Shown here: positions 43,121-52,011 of the stretch, piece after piece
How the letters are laid out: every line of letters begins with the position of its first letter
How positions within the stretch are numbered: the first letter of the stretch is position 1
NCBI RefSeq assembly: GCF_001404515.1
Contig: NZ_CXWE01000005.1
Location: 496,001 to 560,000 of the forward strand
Direction: 5' to 3'
Length of the DNA: 64,000 bases
Origin: Roseibium album
GTDB taxonomy: Bacteria > Pseudomonadota > Alphaproteobacteria > Rhizobiales > Stappiaceae
Program-made: the position numbers and the translations under genes
Notes under the pieces: generated by a model
What the model was told of the DNA's origin: nothing
Databases searched by the model: none
The model's input: the letters and a program-made list of their open reading frames with translations, nothing else

Positions 43121-44526
43121 GCAATTGTCGAATGGCCAATCCTGAAATCCTGCTCCGGCGTTTCTCACAATCCGCATTTTTGAAGCCGATACTGCATGTC
43201 TACAGGGCGGTTTCGCGCTTCATGTACCGGATCATGCCGAAAGGGCTCTACACCCGGACCTTCCTGATCATCATCGCCCCGATCGTCATCCTGCAATCCG
43301 TCCTTGTATTCGTCTTCATGGAACGCCACTACCAGCTCGTCTCCAGGAGGATGTCGGAAGCGGTGGTGCGGGAAATCGCAGCCATTGTGTATGTGCTGGA
43401 GCACTATCCGCAGGATCCCGACTACACCAATATCGAACAACTCGCCTCAAACGCCCTCGGCATGTCCACCACGATCCTGCCCCTTGAGCCACTCCCGCCG
43501 CCGACATCCAAGCCCTTCTTCGATGTGATCGACAAGGAACTCAGTCTCGCGATCAGTCGGAAAATCGGCAAGCCGTTCTGGATCGACACCGTCGGACGCT
43601 CAAGATTTGTCGAAATCCGGATCCAGTTGAAGGACTCCATTCTCAGGGTCTTCACACGTCGTAGCCAGACCTTCGCCTCCAACTCCCACATCTTCCTGGT
43701 CTGGATGTTTTCCACGTCGCTCGTCCTGCTGATCATCGCGCTGTTGTTTCTCAGGAACCAGATCCGCCCCATTGTCCGTCTTGCCAACGCTGCGGAAGCA
43801 TTCGGCAAGGGCCGTCCCGTCGACAATTTCCGCGCCAGCGGCGCCCGCGAGGTTCGCCGTGCCAGCCTTGCCTTTATCGATATGCGCCGACGGATCGAGC
43901 GCCAGATCGAGCAGCGAACGACGATGCTGGCAGGTGTCAGTCACGACCTCAGAACCATCCTGACACGTCTCAGGCTGCAACTCGCATTCCTCGGTGAAAC
44001 ACCCGAAAGCGAAGCCATGCGCAAGGACGTCGATGAGATGAGCAACATGCTGGAAGACTACCTGGCATTTGCCAAGGGTGACGCGGACGAGGAGACCCGG
44101 TCAACGGACATCGCACTGCTGCTGGAAGAGTTGGAAGAAGAATCCGAGATTTCAGGATTTCTGGTCACGACCTCTTTCGACGGGCCATCGGAAGCGGAGG
44201 TCAAGCGGCTATCGATGAAGCGTTGCCTGTCCAACCTCGTGACCAATGGCTGCAAATACGGCAACCGCGTAGACGTATCCGGAGGCATCGATCGGGGCTG
44301 GCTGACCGTTACCGTTGATGACGACGGCCCGGGCATTCCTGAAGAAGAGCGGAGCCTTGCCTTTCGTGCCTTTTACCGGCTGGACCTTGCCAGAAATCAG
44401 GACGAGACGGGAAGCGGCCTGGGTCTTGCCATCGCCCGCGATGTTGCGCGCGCCCATGGCGGTGATCTTTATCTCGAAGACAGCCCGCTCGGTGGTCTGA
44501 GGGCCCGGCTCAGGGTACCAGCGTGA
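43117..44526 (+). CDS. Sensor histidine kinase (EnvZ-like)
   Basis: A 469-aa membrane kinase. The start is TTG at 43117, overlapping the response-regulator stop; an ATG at 43132 is also possible. Helix 1 lies at about residues 48-68 (LIIIAPIVILQSVLVFVF) and helix 2 near 195-215, with a short periplasmic loop between. A HAMP domain follows, then the H box GVSHDLRTILTRLRLQL with His276, the N box CLSNLVTNGCKYG and the G boxes VDDDGPGIPEEER and GSGLGLAIARDV. It is the expected partner of the regulator upstream. Signal unknown. Confidence 0.93.
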   Translation: MSNCRMANPEILLRRFSQSAFLKPILHVYRAVSRFMYRIMPKGLYTRTFLIIIAPIVILQSVLVFVFMERHYQLVSRRMSEAVVREIAAIVYVLEHYPQDPDYTNIEQLASNALGMSTTILPLEPLPPPTSKPFFDVIDKELSLAISRKIGKPFWIDTVGRSRFVEIRIQLKDSILRVFTRRSQTFASNSHIFLVWMFSTSLVLLIIALLFLRNQIRPIVRLANAAEAFGKGRPVDNFRASGAREVRRASLAFIDMRRRIERQIEQRTTMLAGVSHDLRTILTRLRLQLAFLGETPESEAMRKDVDEMSNMLEDYLAFAKGDADEETRSTDIALLLEELEEESEISGFLVTTSFDGPSEAEVKRLSMKRCLSNLVTNGCKYGNRVDVSGGIDRGWLTVTVDDDGPGIPEEERSLAFRAFYRLDLARNQDETGSGLGLAIARDVARAHGGDLYLEDSPLGGLRARLRVPA

Positions 44527-44547
44527 ACACACACGCCCGAACCATTC

Positions 44548-44889
44548 TCAATAGAGCCGTCCTCCGATCGGAACATCTTTGTCAGGCGTCAGGAGAACGA
44601 CCTCACCTTCGTCGTCCGGAACACCGAGAGTCAGAACTTCCGACCTGACCGGTCCGATCTGGCGTGGCGGAAAATTGACGACGGCCATCACCAGTTTTCC
44701 AACAAGGCTTTCCGGCGTGTAGTGTTTCGTGATCTGGGCCGACGTCTTCTTGATCCCGATGTCGGGACCGAAATCGATCCGCATCTTGTAGGCGGGTTTG
44801 CGCGCTTCCGGGAATTCCTCCGCTTCGACCACCTTGCCGACCCGGACATCCACTTTTAGAAAATCGTCAAAACTGATTTCGTCGCTCAT
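44548..44889 (-). CDS. CsaA-like tRNA-binding domain protein
   Basis: A 113-aa protein from the ATG at 44889, preceded by AAAGGGTGG. It consists of a single OB-fold tRNA-binding domain: FDDFLKVDVRVGKVVEAEEF, YKMRIDFGPDIGIKKTSAQI, VMAVVNFPPRQIGPVRSEVL, then LTPDKDVPIGGRLY. This is the CsaA family, known as dimeric chaperone-like or tRNA-binding proteins. It lies downstream of the TetR-like gene on the same strand. Confidence 0.88.
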   Translation of the reverse strand: MSDEISFDDFLKVDVRVGKVVEAEEFPEARKPAYKMRIDFGPDIGIKKTSAQITKHYTPESLVGKLVMAVVNFPPRQIGPVRSEVLTLGVPDDEGEVVLLTPDKDVPIGGRLY

Positions 44890-44957
44890 GAACCACCCTT
44901 TGCTTTTCACAAGCGAAGATGGACTCGCTCCGAACTCGGCGCAAGCCCGAAGCTGCA

Positions 44958-45659
44958 TTAGGCCCTTGCCGGTTCTTCTTCGGAATATCCTGCATCGTGA
45001 TCGGGCTCATCCTCTGAATGCCGACCCTGTCTGCGTCTGCCTTTCGAAGCCTTTTTCAGGAAGGACCGAAGCCCCTTGGCAAAGCCATCAAGCCTGTTCA
45101 GGCGCTTCATGAACGAGGTGCCATTGTCCAGTTCCTTGTCGAGGCGTGCCATCGTCCGGGGCATGCCCTCATCCGCCTCGTCCAGCCAGACCCTGACGAC
45201 ACGTGCAAAGGCAACGGCAAGTCCCTGGGTGACGATCCCGCCCTTGAACCCGGACACCTCAATCCCTGCGGCAATCAGCATCCACTTCTGCGAACGGGTT
45301 TCCAACCGGTTGAAATCAAGCGCAAGCGCCGGATCACGGCGTGCGGCCTTGTGCAATGACCGGACTGCTTCCTTGTGGTCCGCAAGCGCATCGATGCGCG
45401 CCATGAGCACGTCGAACAGGCGGTCACGAGGCGGTTGGTCTTCCATATCCTCGTCGCGCTCATCGAGCACCTGCGTGTCGATCTTTTCGGCAAACGCGGC
45501 GACAAGGTCGAGTTTGGAGGCATAGGAACTGCGCATGTCGGAGAGCTTGACCTTCGCCTTCTCCGCGACCAGTGGCAGCGACACGTCTTCGTAAGGGTGG
45601 TCGGAAAGAAGGCCCAGAAACGTCTGAAGGATCTTCTGCTTGGTCTTTGCGGTCGTCAT
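44958..45659 (-). CDS. TetR-like regulator (C-terminus resembles COQ9)
   Basis: A 233-aa protein from the ATG at 45659, with GGGAG eight bases upstream. Residues 8-55 form a TetR-type helix-turn-helix (KQKILQTFLGLLSDHPYEDVSLPLVAEKAKV, though the recognition region is unusual). The C-terminal part includes LNRLETRSQKWMLIAAGIEV and VRVWLDEADEGMPRTMARLDKELDNG, which recalls the TetR-fold COQ9 proteins. The last 30 residues are basic then acidic (KKASKGRRRQGR, then EDEPDHDAGYSEEEPA). It could be a DNA-binding regulator or a lipid-binding relative; I cannot decide between them. Confidence 0.7.
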   Translation of the reverse strand: MTTAKTKQKILQTFLGLLSDHPYEDVSLPLVAEKAKVKLSDMRSSYASKLDLVAAFAEKIDTQVLDERDEDMEDQPPRDRLFDVLMARIDALADHKEAVRSLHKAARRDPALALDFNRLETRSQKWMLIAAGIEVSGFKGGIVTQGLAVAFARVVRVWLDEADEGMPRTMARLDKELDNGTSFMKRLNRLDGFAKGLRSFLKKASKGRRRQGRHSEDEPDHDAGYSEEEPARA

Positions 45660-45816
45660 GGAGCAATCTCCCATTGGTCATTGTATGGAAAGATAGGAGA
45701 CCTTTGCTGCGGCGAAAAGAGCGGCGCTCCGCCGCAGTTCCTGAATTTGCGTGCATTTCCTGAGGAATGTTCGCTTAAAAGCCGCAATCCGGCCCGTGCA
45801 TCCGGCGTGCAGGATG

Positions 45817-46635
45817 TCAGCCCGCGAGTTCCCTCGCCCGTTTGATTGCAGCTGCAACCGCTTCCGTCATCACCGGTTGAAGGCCCTCTTCGTGCATCAG
45901 CACATCAAGGGCGGCGGCTGTCGTGCCGTTCGGACTGGTGACGTTCCGGCGCAGGGTCGAAGGATGCTCTCCGGATTGATGAAGCAGTTCCCCGGCACCG
46001 CTGATCGTTGCGACGGCCAGGTCATGCGCAATCTCTTCCGGCAACCCGGCTGCTTTTCCAGCTTCGCTCAACGCTTCTGCCAGGTAAAACACATAGGCAG
46101 GTCCCGACCCGCTGACACCTGTGACCAGATCAATCTGGTCTTCGCTATCGAGCCAGACGACCTTGCCGACCGCCGAGAGCAATCTCGCGACATCTTCTTT
46201 CTGGTTTTCGCTCACATCGTCAGTTGGAAAAACAGCTGTAATACCCCGTTTTACCATGGCCGGCGTATTCGGCATGCATCTGCACACCGCAACATCGCCG
46301 AACACGGATCTAAACTTGGAGACGGGCGTTCCCGCAGCAACGGACATGAGGAGCGTGTCGTTCGCAACCGCTGCCTTCAGCCCGGGCAAGACCTTGTCCA
46401 TCATCTGCGGCTTGACCGCCAACAGGACGGTTCCGGCACTCAGCGTCTCCGGAACAGCTGTCACGTGACGGATACCGTGTTTTTTCAACAGGGCACCCAT
46501 CTCGTCGGACAGGCCCGGATCGCAGACGACGATAGCGGAAGGATCAATCCCCTCGGCCATCCAGCCTGACATCATCGCCCCTCCCATCTTGCCGGCGCCG
46601 ACAAGAAGAAAGGGACGCTCTTTTGAAAAATTCAT
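45817..46635 (-). CDS. proC: Pyrroline-5-carboxylate reductase
   Basis: A 272-aa enzyme for the last step of proline synthesis, reducing pyrroline-5-carboxylate with NAD(P)H. The Rossmann motif is FLLVGAGKMGGAMMSGW (9-25). Substrate- and cofactor-binding segments are VLLAVKPQMMDKVLP, RCMPNTPAMVKRGITAVFP and the C-terminal VTGVSGSGPAYVFYLAEALSEAG and RNVTSPNGTTAAALDVL. Its ATG overlaps the TGA of the YbjN gene (46632-46635), so the two are coupled. Confidence 0.97.
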   Translation of the reverse strand: MNFSKERPFLLVGAGKMGGAMMSGWMAEGIDPSAIVVCDPGLSDEMGALLKKHGIRHVTAVPETLSAGTVLLAVKPQMMDKVLPGLKAAVANDTLLMSVAAGTPVSKFRSVFGDVAVCRCMPNTPAMVKRGITAVFPTDDVSENQKEDVARLLSAVGKVVWLDSEDQIDLVTGVSGSGPAYVFYLAEALSEAGKAAGLPEEIAHDLAVATISGAGELLHQSGEHPSTLRRNVTSPNGTTAAALDVLMHEEGLQPVMTEAVAAAIKRARELAG

Positions 46636-47132
46636 GCTTCCCCTGCGGTTTCAAACAATGCCGTACTCATGGCATCTGCAGCCGAATGCCCGGCCCAGAC
46701 CACGAATTGAAAGGCTTGATAGAAACGTTCGCAGTTTTCAAGGGCATTTGTCAGCATCGCTTCAATCTGCGCCGAAGATGCTTCGGCACCGCCGCTCAGC
46801 AACAGTGACTGCCGGAACATGATGACGTTCTCTTTGTGCCAGAGATCGAAGTGTCCCATCCAGAGCTGTTCGTTGACGAGGGCCAGAAGCCGGATAACTT
46901 CGGTCTTGCGCGGCTCCGTGACCTTCAGGTCGAAAGCACAGGCAAGATGCAGTGCTTCCACCTCCTCCATCCAGGAGAAGGAGACATGGTAATCACACCA
47001 GCTGCCTCCCAGCGAGATGGTGATTTCGTCCTCGTCCGAGCGTTCAAACGCCCAGTCGTTCAACGCGGCAACGGTTTCGATGGTATCAACGGGATTGTCA
47101 GGTCGCTCGAAGTCGATCTCGATGAGGCTCAT
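46632..47132 (-). CDS. YbjN domain-containing protein
   Basis: A 166-aa soluble protein with the YbjN fold, related to type III secretion chaperones. Characteristic parts are NPVDTIETVAALNDWAFERSD, ITISLGGSWCDYHVSFSWME, EALHLACAFDLKVTEPRKTE and LLALVNEQLWMGHFDLW. The role of YbjN proteins is unclear; in Enterobacteria they affect motility and stress. It is translationally coupled to proC. Confidence 0.85.
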   Translation of the reverse strand: MSLIEIDFERPDNPVDTIETVAALNDWAFERSDEDEITISLGGSWCDYHVSFSWMEEVEALHLACAFDLKVTEPRKTEVIRLLALVNEQLWMGHFDLWHKENVIMFRQSLLLSGGAEASSAQIEAMLTNALENCERFYQAFQFVVWAGHSAADAMSTALFETAGEA

Positions 47133-47479
47133 GATGCCTTCTCCCCTTTCGAGCCGGGGCCGAATACCCGATCAGGATAACCGGGCGGGCCGCCGGGAAA
47201 TTTCCCATGCCGGAGGAGCAAAACGCGTCCTTTGGTGGCCCTACTCAAGAGAACCGGTTCCGTCTTGCTCCGACGAATCCCTGTTGTCTTCGAGTATAGG
47301 ATCAGGAATGATTTAATGGATACATACCAAACCCGATGAATTCGCCGAAACTTGTGGACGACTCAGCTGAAATTCTCGTCAAACTGCTCAAAATCACTGC
47401 ATTTCCGCCAAGTTCATTCGTCGTATTTCTGTCATCAACAATTAACAGAAAGTGCTCACTTCGACGTCACCCAAGTGCT
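47133..47479. other. Intergenic region, no gene seen
   Basis: About 347 bases between the ubiK-like gene and the YbjN gene, both on the minus strand. Plus-strand frames here run antisense to ubiK and show no family resemblance. It probably holds the YbjN-proC promoter. Confidence 0.5.
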
Positions 47480-47746
47480 TTAAGCGTCTCCGTCGTCTCC
47501 GGAATTGCCGTTTTCGAGCTTGGCGAGCCGCGATTCGAGCTCTTCGACCCGGTCGAGCGCACGCACCGCCATTTCCTTGACTGCTTCATGCTCTTCCCGG
47601 GACACCATATCCATGTCGGACAGGAAACGTTCCGCCTGAGCGCGGAATGCGGTTTCCACCTCACGTCGGGCGCCTTGTGCGACACCGGCGGCATCTGTCA
47701 TCAGTTTTGCGAAATCGTCGAGAAGGCGGTTTGGGCCCTGGGTCAT
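47480..47746 (-). CDS. ubiK: UbiK family accessory factor (BMFP)
   Basis: An 88-aa protein from the ATG at 47746, which has AAGGAGG seven bases upstream. N-terminal helix MTQGPNRLLDDFAKLMTDAAG, a middle GARREVETAFRAQAERFLSD, and a C-terminal coiled coil (SREEHEAVKEMAVRALDRVE, then ELESRLAKLE) match the UbiK/BMFP family. UbiK is a trimeric accessory factor that helps ubiquinone synthesis under oxygen in gamma-proteobacteria; the role in alphaproteobacteria is inferred. It diverges from lgt, an arrangement I recognise from other alphaproteobacteria. Confidence 0.85.
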   Translation of the reverse strand: MTQGPNRLLDDFAKLMTDAAGVAQGARREVETAFRAQAERFLSDMDMVSREEHEAVKEMAVRALDRVEELESRLAKLENGNSGDDGDA

Positions 47747-47950
47747 CTGACCCTCCTTGTTCAGGAACATTTTCAATACCCGACAGGTATGAGGGAAATG
47801 CTTCAACTTCAAGAACCAATTCCGTCACACCGCAATTCAATGGGCGGCTCGCGAACGCTTGACGACAGCACGCTTGACGGATGAACGAAGATCGCGCAAG
47901 CGTTGCCCCGGATATTCCCCAGCCCAAGTCAGGCTCAAGAAGGACGTCAC

Positions 47951-48784
47951 GTGCCGACAGTTTTCGTTTTGCCGTTTCCGGCAATTGATCCGGTTATTTT
48001 CGAAATCGGTCCTTTCGCCCTCCGCTGGTATGCGCTTGCCTACATTGTCGGCATCATACTCGCCTGGCGCTATATGCGTGCCCTTGTCCGCAACGATCGG
48101 CTATGGGCAGGCCTTCAAAGACCCACTCCAGTCGATCTGGATGACTTTGTCCTGTGGGGCACGTTCGGCATCATTATCGGCGGACGCCTGGGGTATGTCC
48201 TTTTCTACAATCCCTCCTACTACTTCGCCAATCCGGGGGAAGCCCTTGCCGTCTGGACAGGCGGAATGTCCTTTCACGGCGGTTTTGCAGGCACGGTGAT
48301 TGCCATTTTCCTGTTTGCCTGGCGCAGGGGGCTGTCGGTCTGGACCCTGTTCGACCTTGCCGGTTGCGCGGCACCGATCGGTCTCTTTTTCGGCCGAATC
48401 GCAAACTTCATCAATGCCGAACTGTGGGGCCGCACGACGGACGTCCCCTGGGCAGTGGTGTTTCCGGGCGCCGGCCCCGAACCCCGCCACCCCAGCCAGA
48501 TCTACGAGGCCGCTCTCGAGGGCGTCGTATTGTTTCTTGTGCTCCGTCTTCTCAGTCACCGCTTCAAGCTCCTGGAAAAGCCGGGATTCCTCGCAGGCGC
48601 CTTTGCGTTTGGATATGGCGTTGGCCGATCGATCGCCGAACTCTACCGCGTTCCCGATGCACATATCGGTTATCTGTCGGGTTTCCTGACGATGGGAATT
48701 CTGTTGTCCCTCCCCATGATCCTCGGAGGCATCGCGCTCATGGTCTGGGCCGCTCGGAGGTCAAACCGAGAGGCTCGGAATTGA
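47951..48784 (+). CDS. lgt: Prolipoprotein diacylglyceryl transferase
   Basis: A 277-aa inner-membrane enzyme that transfers diacylglycerol from phosphatidylglycerol to the lipobox cysteine of prolipoproteins. The GTG at 47951 has AAGGA six bases upstream, and the protein begins with PTVFVLPFPAIDPVIFEIGP. Conserved parts are GGRLGYVLFYNPSYY, GGMSFHGGF with the essential His, and the Lgt signature GLFFGRIANFINAELWGR. About seven helices. Its final codons overlap the TTG of the methyltransferase gene. Confidence 0.96.
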   Translation: MPTVFVLPFPAIDPVIFEIGPFALRWYALAYIVGIILAWRYMRALVRNDRLWAGLQRPTPVDLDDFVLWGTFGIIIGGRLGYVLFYNPSYYFANPGEALAVWTGGMSFHGGFAGTVIAIFLFAWRRGLSVWTLFDLAGCAAPIGLFFGRIANFINAELWGRTTDVPWAVVFPGAGPEPRHPSQIYEAALEGVVLFLVLRLLSHRFKLLEKPGFLAGAFAFGYGVGRSIAELYRVPDAHIGYLSGFLTMGILLSLPMILGGIALMVWAARRSNREARN

Positions 48785-49869
48785 CGGTGGTGAAGGACAA
48801 GATCAAGGCGAGGATCGTGGCGGATGGACCGATGTCGGTCGCGCAGTACATGGCAACCTGCCTGGGCGACCCTGACGGCGGCTACTATGCGACACGAGAC
48901 CCTTTCGGACGCGAAGGCGATTTCATCACTGCTCCCGAAGTCAGTCAGATGTTCGGCGAACTCGTCGGCGCCGCCTGTGCATCGGCACACCAGGCGCTCG
49001 GCGAACCTGACCGGATCAATCTCGTCGAGTTCGGGCCCGGCCGGGGGACGCTGATGGCGGATCTCCTGCGCGTTGCGGCCCTCCGGCCCGCATTCGTGAA
49101 GGCAGCAAACCTGCATCTGATTGAAACCAGCCCGCACTTGAGGAAAAAGCAGCGGGAAACGCTGGCAAAAGCACCCCTGCAGCCAACTTTTCTGGGCACA
49201 TTTCTGGACGTTCCGGACGGACCATTGATCGGTGTCGCCAACGAGTTTTTCGATGCCCTTCCAATTCATCAGTTCGTCAAGACGGAGCAAGGATGGTGCG
49301 AGCGCGTCATAGGAATCGACAATGCAGGTGAGCTCGCCTTCGGCGCCGGAACGGCCCGAATACCGAAGAATGACCTCCCTCCCGGTCTCGCCGGGTCCCC
49401 ACTTGGAACCATCATCGAGACGCAACCGGCTGCAAATGCGATCGCCGAGCAGTTGGGTGCGAGGCTGGCGCAGTATGGAGGAGCCGTCCTCATTATCGAC
49501 TACGGCTATCTCAGGACCGCACCTGGAGACACGTTACAGGCGCTTTACAAGCATGTTTACGACGATGTCCTGGCGCATCCGGGCGATGCCGACTTGACCG
49601 CACATGTAAATTTCGAAGCACTGGCGACGGCCGCGATCAAGGGAGGTGCCAAGGTTCATCCGCCCATGACACAGGGTGATTTCCTGTTGCGATCAGGTCT
49701 GCTGGAACGGGCAGGCTCGCTTGGTGCCGGGAAAACCCAATCGGAACAGGAGAGCATTCGCAACGCGGTCGAACGGCTTGCGGCACCTGATCAAATGGGA
49801 AGTCTTTTCAAGGTTTTGGCTCTGACAGGAGAAAATTGCCCATTCCCACCGTTTGACAGCACCGGCTGA
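48781..49869 (+). CDS. SAM-dependent methyltransferase, MidA/NDUFAF7 family
   Basis: A 362-aa class I methyltransferase from the TTG at 48781, which overlaps the lgt stop (TTGA). Family markers are GGYYATRDPFGREGDFITAPE, SQMFGELVGA, the SAM-binding VEFGPGRGTLMADLLR, ANEFFDALPIHQF and LIIDYGY. In mitochondria NDUFAF7 methylates an arginine of a complex I subunit; the bacterial relatives are presumed protein methyltransferases. Gene order lgt, this gene, then pgeF is common in alphaproteobacteria. Confidence 0.92.
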   Translation: MTVVKDKIKARIVADGPMSVAQYMATCLGDPDGGYYATRDPFGREGDFITAPEVSQMFGELVGAACASAHQALGEPDRINLVEFGPGRGTLMADLLRVAALRPAFVKAANLHLIETSPHLRKKQRETLAKAPLQPTFLGTFLDVPDGPLIGVANEFFDALPIHQFVKTEQGWCERVIGIDNAGELAFGAGTARIPKNDLPPGLAGSPLGTIIETQPAANAIAEQLGARLAQYGGAVLIIDYGYLRTAPGDTLQALYKHVYDDVLAHPGDADLTAHVNFEALATAAIKGGAKVHPPMTQGDFLLRSGLLERAGSLGAGKTQSEQESIRNAVERLAAPDQMGSLFKVLALTGENCPFPPFDSTG

Positions 49870-49964
49870 GTTCCACAAGGATCGGAGGTTGGCGACGAAT
49901 CGATCCAGAAATGGACGCGCAAGGATCTCGTCAGACGACACCGGTTTCTTCAGAAGGTCACCAA

Positions 49965-50732
49965 ATGAAGATAGAAGCAGATGCGCTGAAGCTGGATGGG
50001 ATACGCCACGGCTTTTTCACGCGAAGAGGCGGAGTTTCAACCGGTATCTATGAAAGCCTGAATGTAGGGCTTGGATCCGATGACACGCGCGATGTCGTGC
50101 TGGAAAACCGCAATCGTGTTGCCGAAAAATTCAATGTTTCCGCTGATCGGCTCGTATCGCCCTATCAGGTTCACTCTCCCGATGTGATCACCGTTCAGGG
50201 CCCTTGGCAGGACGGTGCGGACCGAAAAGCGGACGCAGTGGTGACCAGCGAGCCTGATCTGGCCATTGGCGTATCGACCGCCGATTGCGGCCCTGTCCTT
50301 TTCGCCGACGCAGGCGCCGGTGTTGTCGGCGCGGCACATTCCGGCTGGAAAGGGGCAATTTCCGGTGTCCTGAACAACACCGTGACGGCAATGGAAAAGC
50401 TTGGCGCAAAAAGACAAGACACTGTTGCCGTGCTTGGTCCGACGATATCGCAAGGCTCATACGAAGTCGGAGCGGAATTCCGGGAACGCTTCGTGGGTGT
50501 CGCTCCCGAATACGGTTCCTATTTCGTTTCGTCGAAACGCGCCGGACATTACATGTTTGATCTGCCGGCGTTTATTGCCGATGATCTTGAACGCATGGGC
50601 CTGGGTGCGGTCGCCAATCTCGGTCTTTGCACCTACATTGACGAAGAGCGCTTTTATTCCTACCGCCGCACGACCCATCGAAACGAGCCCGACTACGGCC
50701 GCCAGATCAGCGCAATCTCCCTTGGAAACTGA
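49965..50732 (+). CDS. pgeF: Peptidoglycan editing factor PgeF (laccase domain)
   Basis: A 255-aa multicopper-oxidase-like (DUF152) protein from the ATG at 49965; an ATG at 49911 would add 18 residues. It carries GIRHGFFTRRGGVSTGIYESLN, YQVHSPDV, STADCGPVLF and AAHSGWKGA, whose His, Cys and His form the metal site. The E. coli homologue YfiH removes peptidoglycan precursors wrongly carrying L-Ser in place of L-Ala; older annotations call it polyphenol oxidase. It is the third gene of the lgt run. Confidence 0.92.
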   Translation: MKIEADALKLDGIRHGFFTRRGGVSTGIYESLNVGLGSDDTRDVVLENRNRVAEKFNVSADRLVSPYQVHSPDVITVQGPWQDGADRKADAVVTSEPDLAIGVSTADCGPVLFADAGAGVVGAAHSGWKGAISGVLNNTVTAMEKLGAKRQDTVAVLGPTISQGSYEVGAEFRERFVGVAPEYGSYFVSSKRAGHYMFDLPAFIADDLERMGLGAVANLGLCTYIDEERFYSYRRTTHRNEPDYGRQISAISLGN

Positions 50733-50760
50733 CGACTAAACGAGTGAATGTGAGGACACC

Positions 50761-51918
50761 ATGGCACTGCATTTTTCAGACGCTGAGTTTGAGCGCCGCT
50801 TTGATGAACTGAAGGCTGTCATGGAAGCCGAAAAGCTCGACGCAATGCTCCTGTTCGCCCAGGAAAGCATGTATTGGCTGACAGGCTACGACACGTTCGG
50901 TTTCTGCTTCTTCCAGTGCCTCGTGGTCACCAGGGACGGGGAAAAGGTATTGCTGACGAGATCGGCCGATCAACGCCAGGCGCGCCATACTTCCAACATC
51001 TCCGATATCCGCATCTGGATTGACAGAGGAGCTGCAAGCCCGGTTCTCCAGCTCAAGGACATGCTCTTCGATATGGATCTGCTCGGAGCTCGTATCGGCA
51101 TTGAGTACGACACTCATGGAATGACGGGAAAGATTGCCCTTCAGCTCAATTCCGAGCTGACCAGCTTCGCAAATATCAGCGATGCCTCCGCACTGATCCC
51201 GGATCTGCGCGCGGTCAAGAGCGAAGAGGAAATCGTCTATGTCCGCAAGGCTGCCGAATTGGCTGACAAGGCCTTTGATGCGGCAATGGAGGAAATTCGC
51301 CCCGGCGCCGACGAAGGTAGAATTCTGTCTGCCATGCAGGGTGCGATTTTCGAAGGCGGTGGTGACTATCCCGGCAACGAATTCATTATCGGTTCCGGGC
51401 ACGATGCGCTTTTGTGCCGCTACAAGGCGGGTCGGCGTGTCCTTGGCGAGAGAGACCAGATCACGCTCGAGTGGGCAGGCAGCTATCGGCATTACCATGC
51501 GGCCGTGATGCGCACTGTGGTTGTCGGAACTCCAACCGATCGTCATCAGGAAATGTATCAGGCCGCACGCGAAGCCCTTGCCGCGGTCGAAACGCAGCTT
51601 GTCCCGGGCAAGACCTTCGGCGATATATTCGATGCCCATGCAGAACGGATGGATGCCCATGGCATGATGCAGCATCGGCTGAATGCCTGCGGTTATTCTC
51701 TCGGTGCCAGGTTTACGCCAAGCTGGATGGATACGCCTATGGCTTACAGGGGCAATCCGGCGGAAGTGAAAGCGAACATGGTGATTTTCATGCACATGAT
51801 CCTGATGGATTCGATCACCGACACGGCAATGACACTCGGGCAAACCTACCTCACGACTGACGGCGCGCCGGAATGCTTATCCACGCTCCCTCTCGACCTG
51901 CCGGTAAAGTCAGGCTAA
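50761..51918 (+). CDS. M24 family protein (ectoine hydrolase/creatinase-like)
   Basis: A 385-aa two-domain pita-bread-fold protein. The N-terminal creatinase domain (about 1-150) contains LDAMLLFAQESMYWLTGYDT, and the C-terminal domain contains RPGADEGRILSAMQGAIFEG and ITLEWAGSYRHYHAAVMRTVVVG. The five metal ligands of true aminopeptidases (Asp, Asp, His, Glu, Glu) are largely missing: LEWAGS replaces the first Asp region, AAVMRT the second, and GYSLGARF the His motif. Such metal-free members include creatinase and the ectoine hydrolase DoeA, so a C-N hydrolase of an osmolyte-like compound is plausible. The neighbours do not point to ectoine. Confidence 0.8.
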   Translation: MALHFSDAEFERRFDELKAVMEAEKLDAMLLFAQESMYWLTGYDTFGFCFFQCLVVTRDGEKVLLTRSADQRQARHTSNISDIRIWIDRGAASPVLQLKDMLFDMDLLGARIGIEYDTHGMTGKIALQLNSELTSFANISDASALIPDLRAVKSEEEIVYVRKAAELADKAFDAAMEEIRPGADEGRILSAMQGAIFEGGGDYPGNEFIIGSGHDALLCRYKAGRRVLGERDQITLEWAGSYRHYHAAVMRTVVVGTPTDRHQEMYQAAREALAAVETQLVPGKTFGDIFDAHAERMDAHGMMQHRLNACGYSLGARFTPSWMDTPMAYRGNPAEVKANMVIFMHMILMDSITDTAMTLGQTYLTTDGAPECLSTLPLDLPVKSG

Positions 51919-52011
51919 ACCAACTGAAATTCGCGGTCCCTCATGCCTTTCGCTCCTGGCATGGCCGGATCGCATTCATATCGACATCGTCTCTCAATGC
52001 CGGGCCGCTTC

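Noticed and set aside
47336..47884. A 182-codon plus-strand frame antisense to the UbiK-like gene
   Set aside because: The minus-strand gene has a perfect AAGGAGG site and a recognisable family; this frame has neither.
50761..51918. Calling the M24 protein an Xaa-Pro aminopeptidase
   Set aside because: The metal ligands needed for that activity are not visible.
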